Source: CAZSWS01 sp964610765
GTDB lineage: Bacteria > Bacteroidota > Bacteroidia > Bacteroidales > Tannerellaceae
DNA length: 24,225 bases
Direction: 5' to 3'
NCBI GenBank assembly: GCA_964610765.1
Contig: CAZSWS010000042.1
Span: forward strand, 1-24,225
Positions within the stretch are counted from its first letter, which is position 1. Each line of letters starts with the position of its first letter. Shown one piece after another: positions 23,854 through 24,225 of this stretch. The notes beneath the pieces were generated by a model. The model was not told the DNA's origin. It searched no databases and saw only the letters and a list, made by a program, of their open reading frames with translations. The position numbers and the translations under genes were made by a program.

Positions 23854-23861
23854 CAAAGATA
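23854..23861 (-). promoter_or_regulatory. Putative -7 promoter box for truA
   Basis: The minus strand reads TATCTTTG, an exact TAnnTTTG match, 17 nt upstream of ATG 23837. It would give a leader of about 10 nt. No clear -33 TTTG is seen. Confidence 0.45.
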
Positions 23862-24022
23862 ATGAAAACGACGCAGAGCTCGATTTTTAGTTCCTATTTA
23901 TCTTTTTTTTGTTTATTGACCCCTTTGCTCTTTATATAAATCTTCGATTTAATGATATGGAACGATAGAGTTTAACTGCTGAATGGTAAGTTATGGCTAT
24001 GCAAGGTCGTGTATATATCCAA

Positions 24023-24225
24023 TTACAATTCTTCGTAGGGGCGGTCGGTGAAAAGAATGCCCATTAGGTGGTCATATTCATGTTGAAAAATGACCCCGGT
24101 GAAGTCTTCGTCGCGTGAACCACTTAGCAGTCTTTCGTTGACTAAAACACCTTGATCCGTGTAGTAAGACACTTCTATCCATTTATGGCGTATACTGTTG
24201 CCGGTCTGGTCGGGGATAGAGAGGC
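24023..24225 (-). CDS. def: Peptide deformylase, C-terminal part (truncated by window edge)
   Basis: The minus strand is open from the window edge to a TAA at 24023-24025, giving 66 complete residues. It contains LSIPDQTGNSIRHKWIEVSY, the region after the conserved EGCLS cysteine motif of deformylases, and FQHEYDHLMGILFTDR, the metal-binding HExxDH motif. Peptide deformylase removes the N-formyl group from new proteins. The upstream G-motif and the Cys ligand lie outside the window. The tail after the motif is short (PYEEL), normal for Bacteroidetes forms. Family call is secure from the HExxDH motif. Confidence 0.9.
   Translation of the reverse strand, partial: LSIPDQTGNSIRHKWIEVSYYTDQGVLVNERLLSGSRDEDFTGVIFQHEYDHLMGILFTDRPYEEL

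Noticed and set aside
1..24225. CRISPR arrays, insertion sequences, prophage genes, tRNA or rRNA genes
   Set aside because: I looked for spaced direct repeats, transposase motifs, terminal inverted repeats and tRNA-like cloverleafs and saw none; the window is ordinary housekeeping chromosome.

Overview
The window looks like a piece of a Bacteroides (or closely related Bacteroidales) chromosome. The evidence is the gene order of the division/cell-wall (dcw) cluster, the Bacteroidetes-type protein families (FtsL-like protein, PASTA-bearing PBP, DUF3256, HQLGTP-type histidine kinase), several matches to the Bacteroides -7 promoter box TAnnTTTG, and the absence of strong Shine-Dalgarno sequences. 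It reads as draft assembly: two runs of exactly 100 N interrupt real genes (murD and ftsI).

Layout. 1-195 (minus): N-terminus of an ECF sigma factor running off the left edge. 401-1591 (plus): divergent membrane sensor histidine kinase. 1777-3795 (plus): PIF1-like helicase with a C-terminal coiled coil and TPRs. 3850-4710 (minus): secreted endonuclease/exonuclease/phosphatase-fold hydrolase. 4931-5590 (minus): LysE-type exporter. 5793-20756 (minus): one long, tightly packed operon, read from high to low coordinates as rsmH, ftsL-like, ftsI (PBP), murE, mraY, murD, ftsW, murG, murC, ftsQ, ftsA, ftsZ, GatB/YqeY-domain gene, closed by an intrinsic terminator at about 5723-5752. 21038-21889 (minus): secreted SGNH/GDSL hydrolase. 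21997-22368 (plus): thioredoxin-fold protein. 22376-23008 (minus): exported DUF3256-type protein. 23085-23837 (minus): truA. 24023-24225 (minus): C-terminus of peptide deformylase running off the right edge.

The core of the window is the peptidoglycan precursor and divisome operon. MurE, MurD, MraY, MurG and MurC make and flip-side-prepare lipid II. FtsW and the PBP polymerise and cross-link it at the septum. The FtsL-like protein, FtsQ, FtsA and FtsZ build the ring that positions them. murF, ddl and mraZ are not in their textbook positions. Many junctions are 1-18 nt gaps or short overlaps, consistent with one co-transcribed, translationally coupled unit.

I did not find an undescribed multi-gene system. 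The most interesting non-genic signal is a 48-bp imperfect dyad at 20901-20948 in the dcw upstream region. The most actionable observations are the two gaps, whose true lengths must differ from the 100 N shown.
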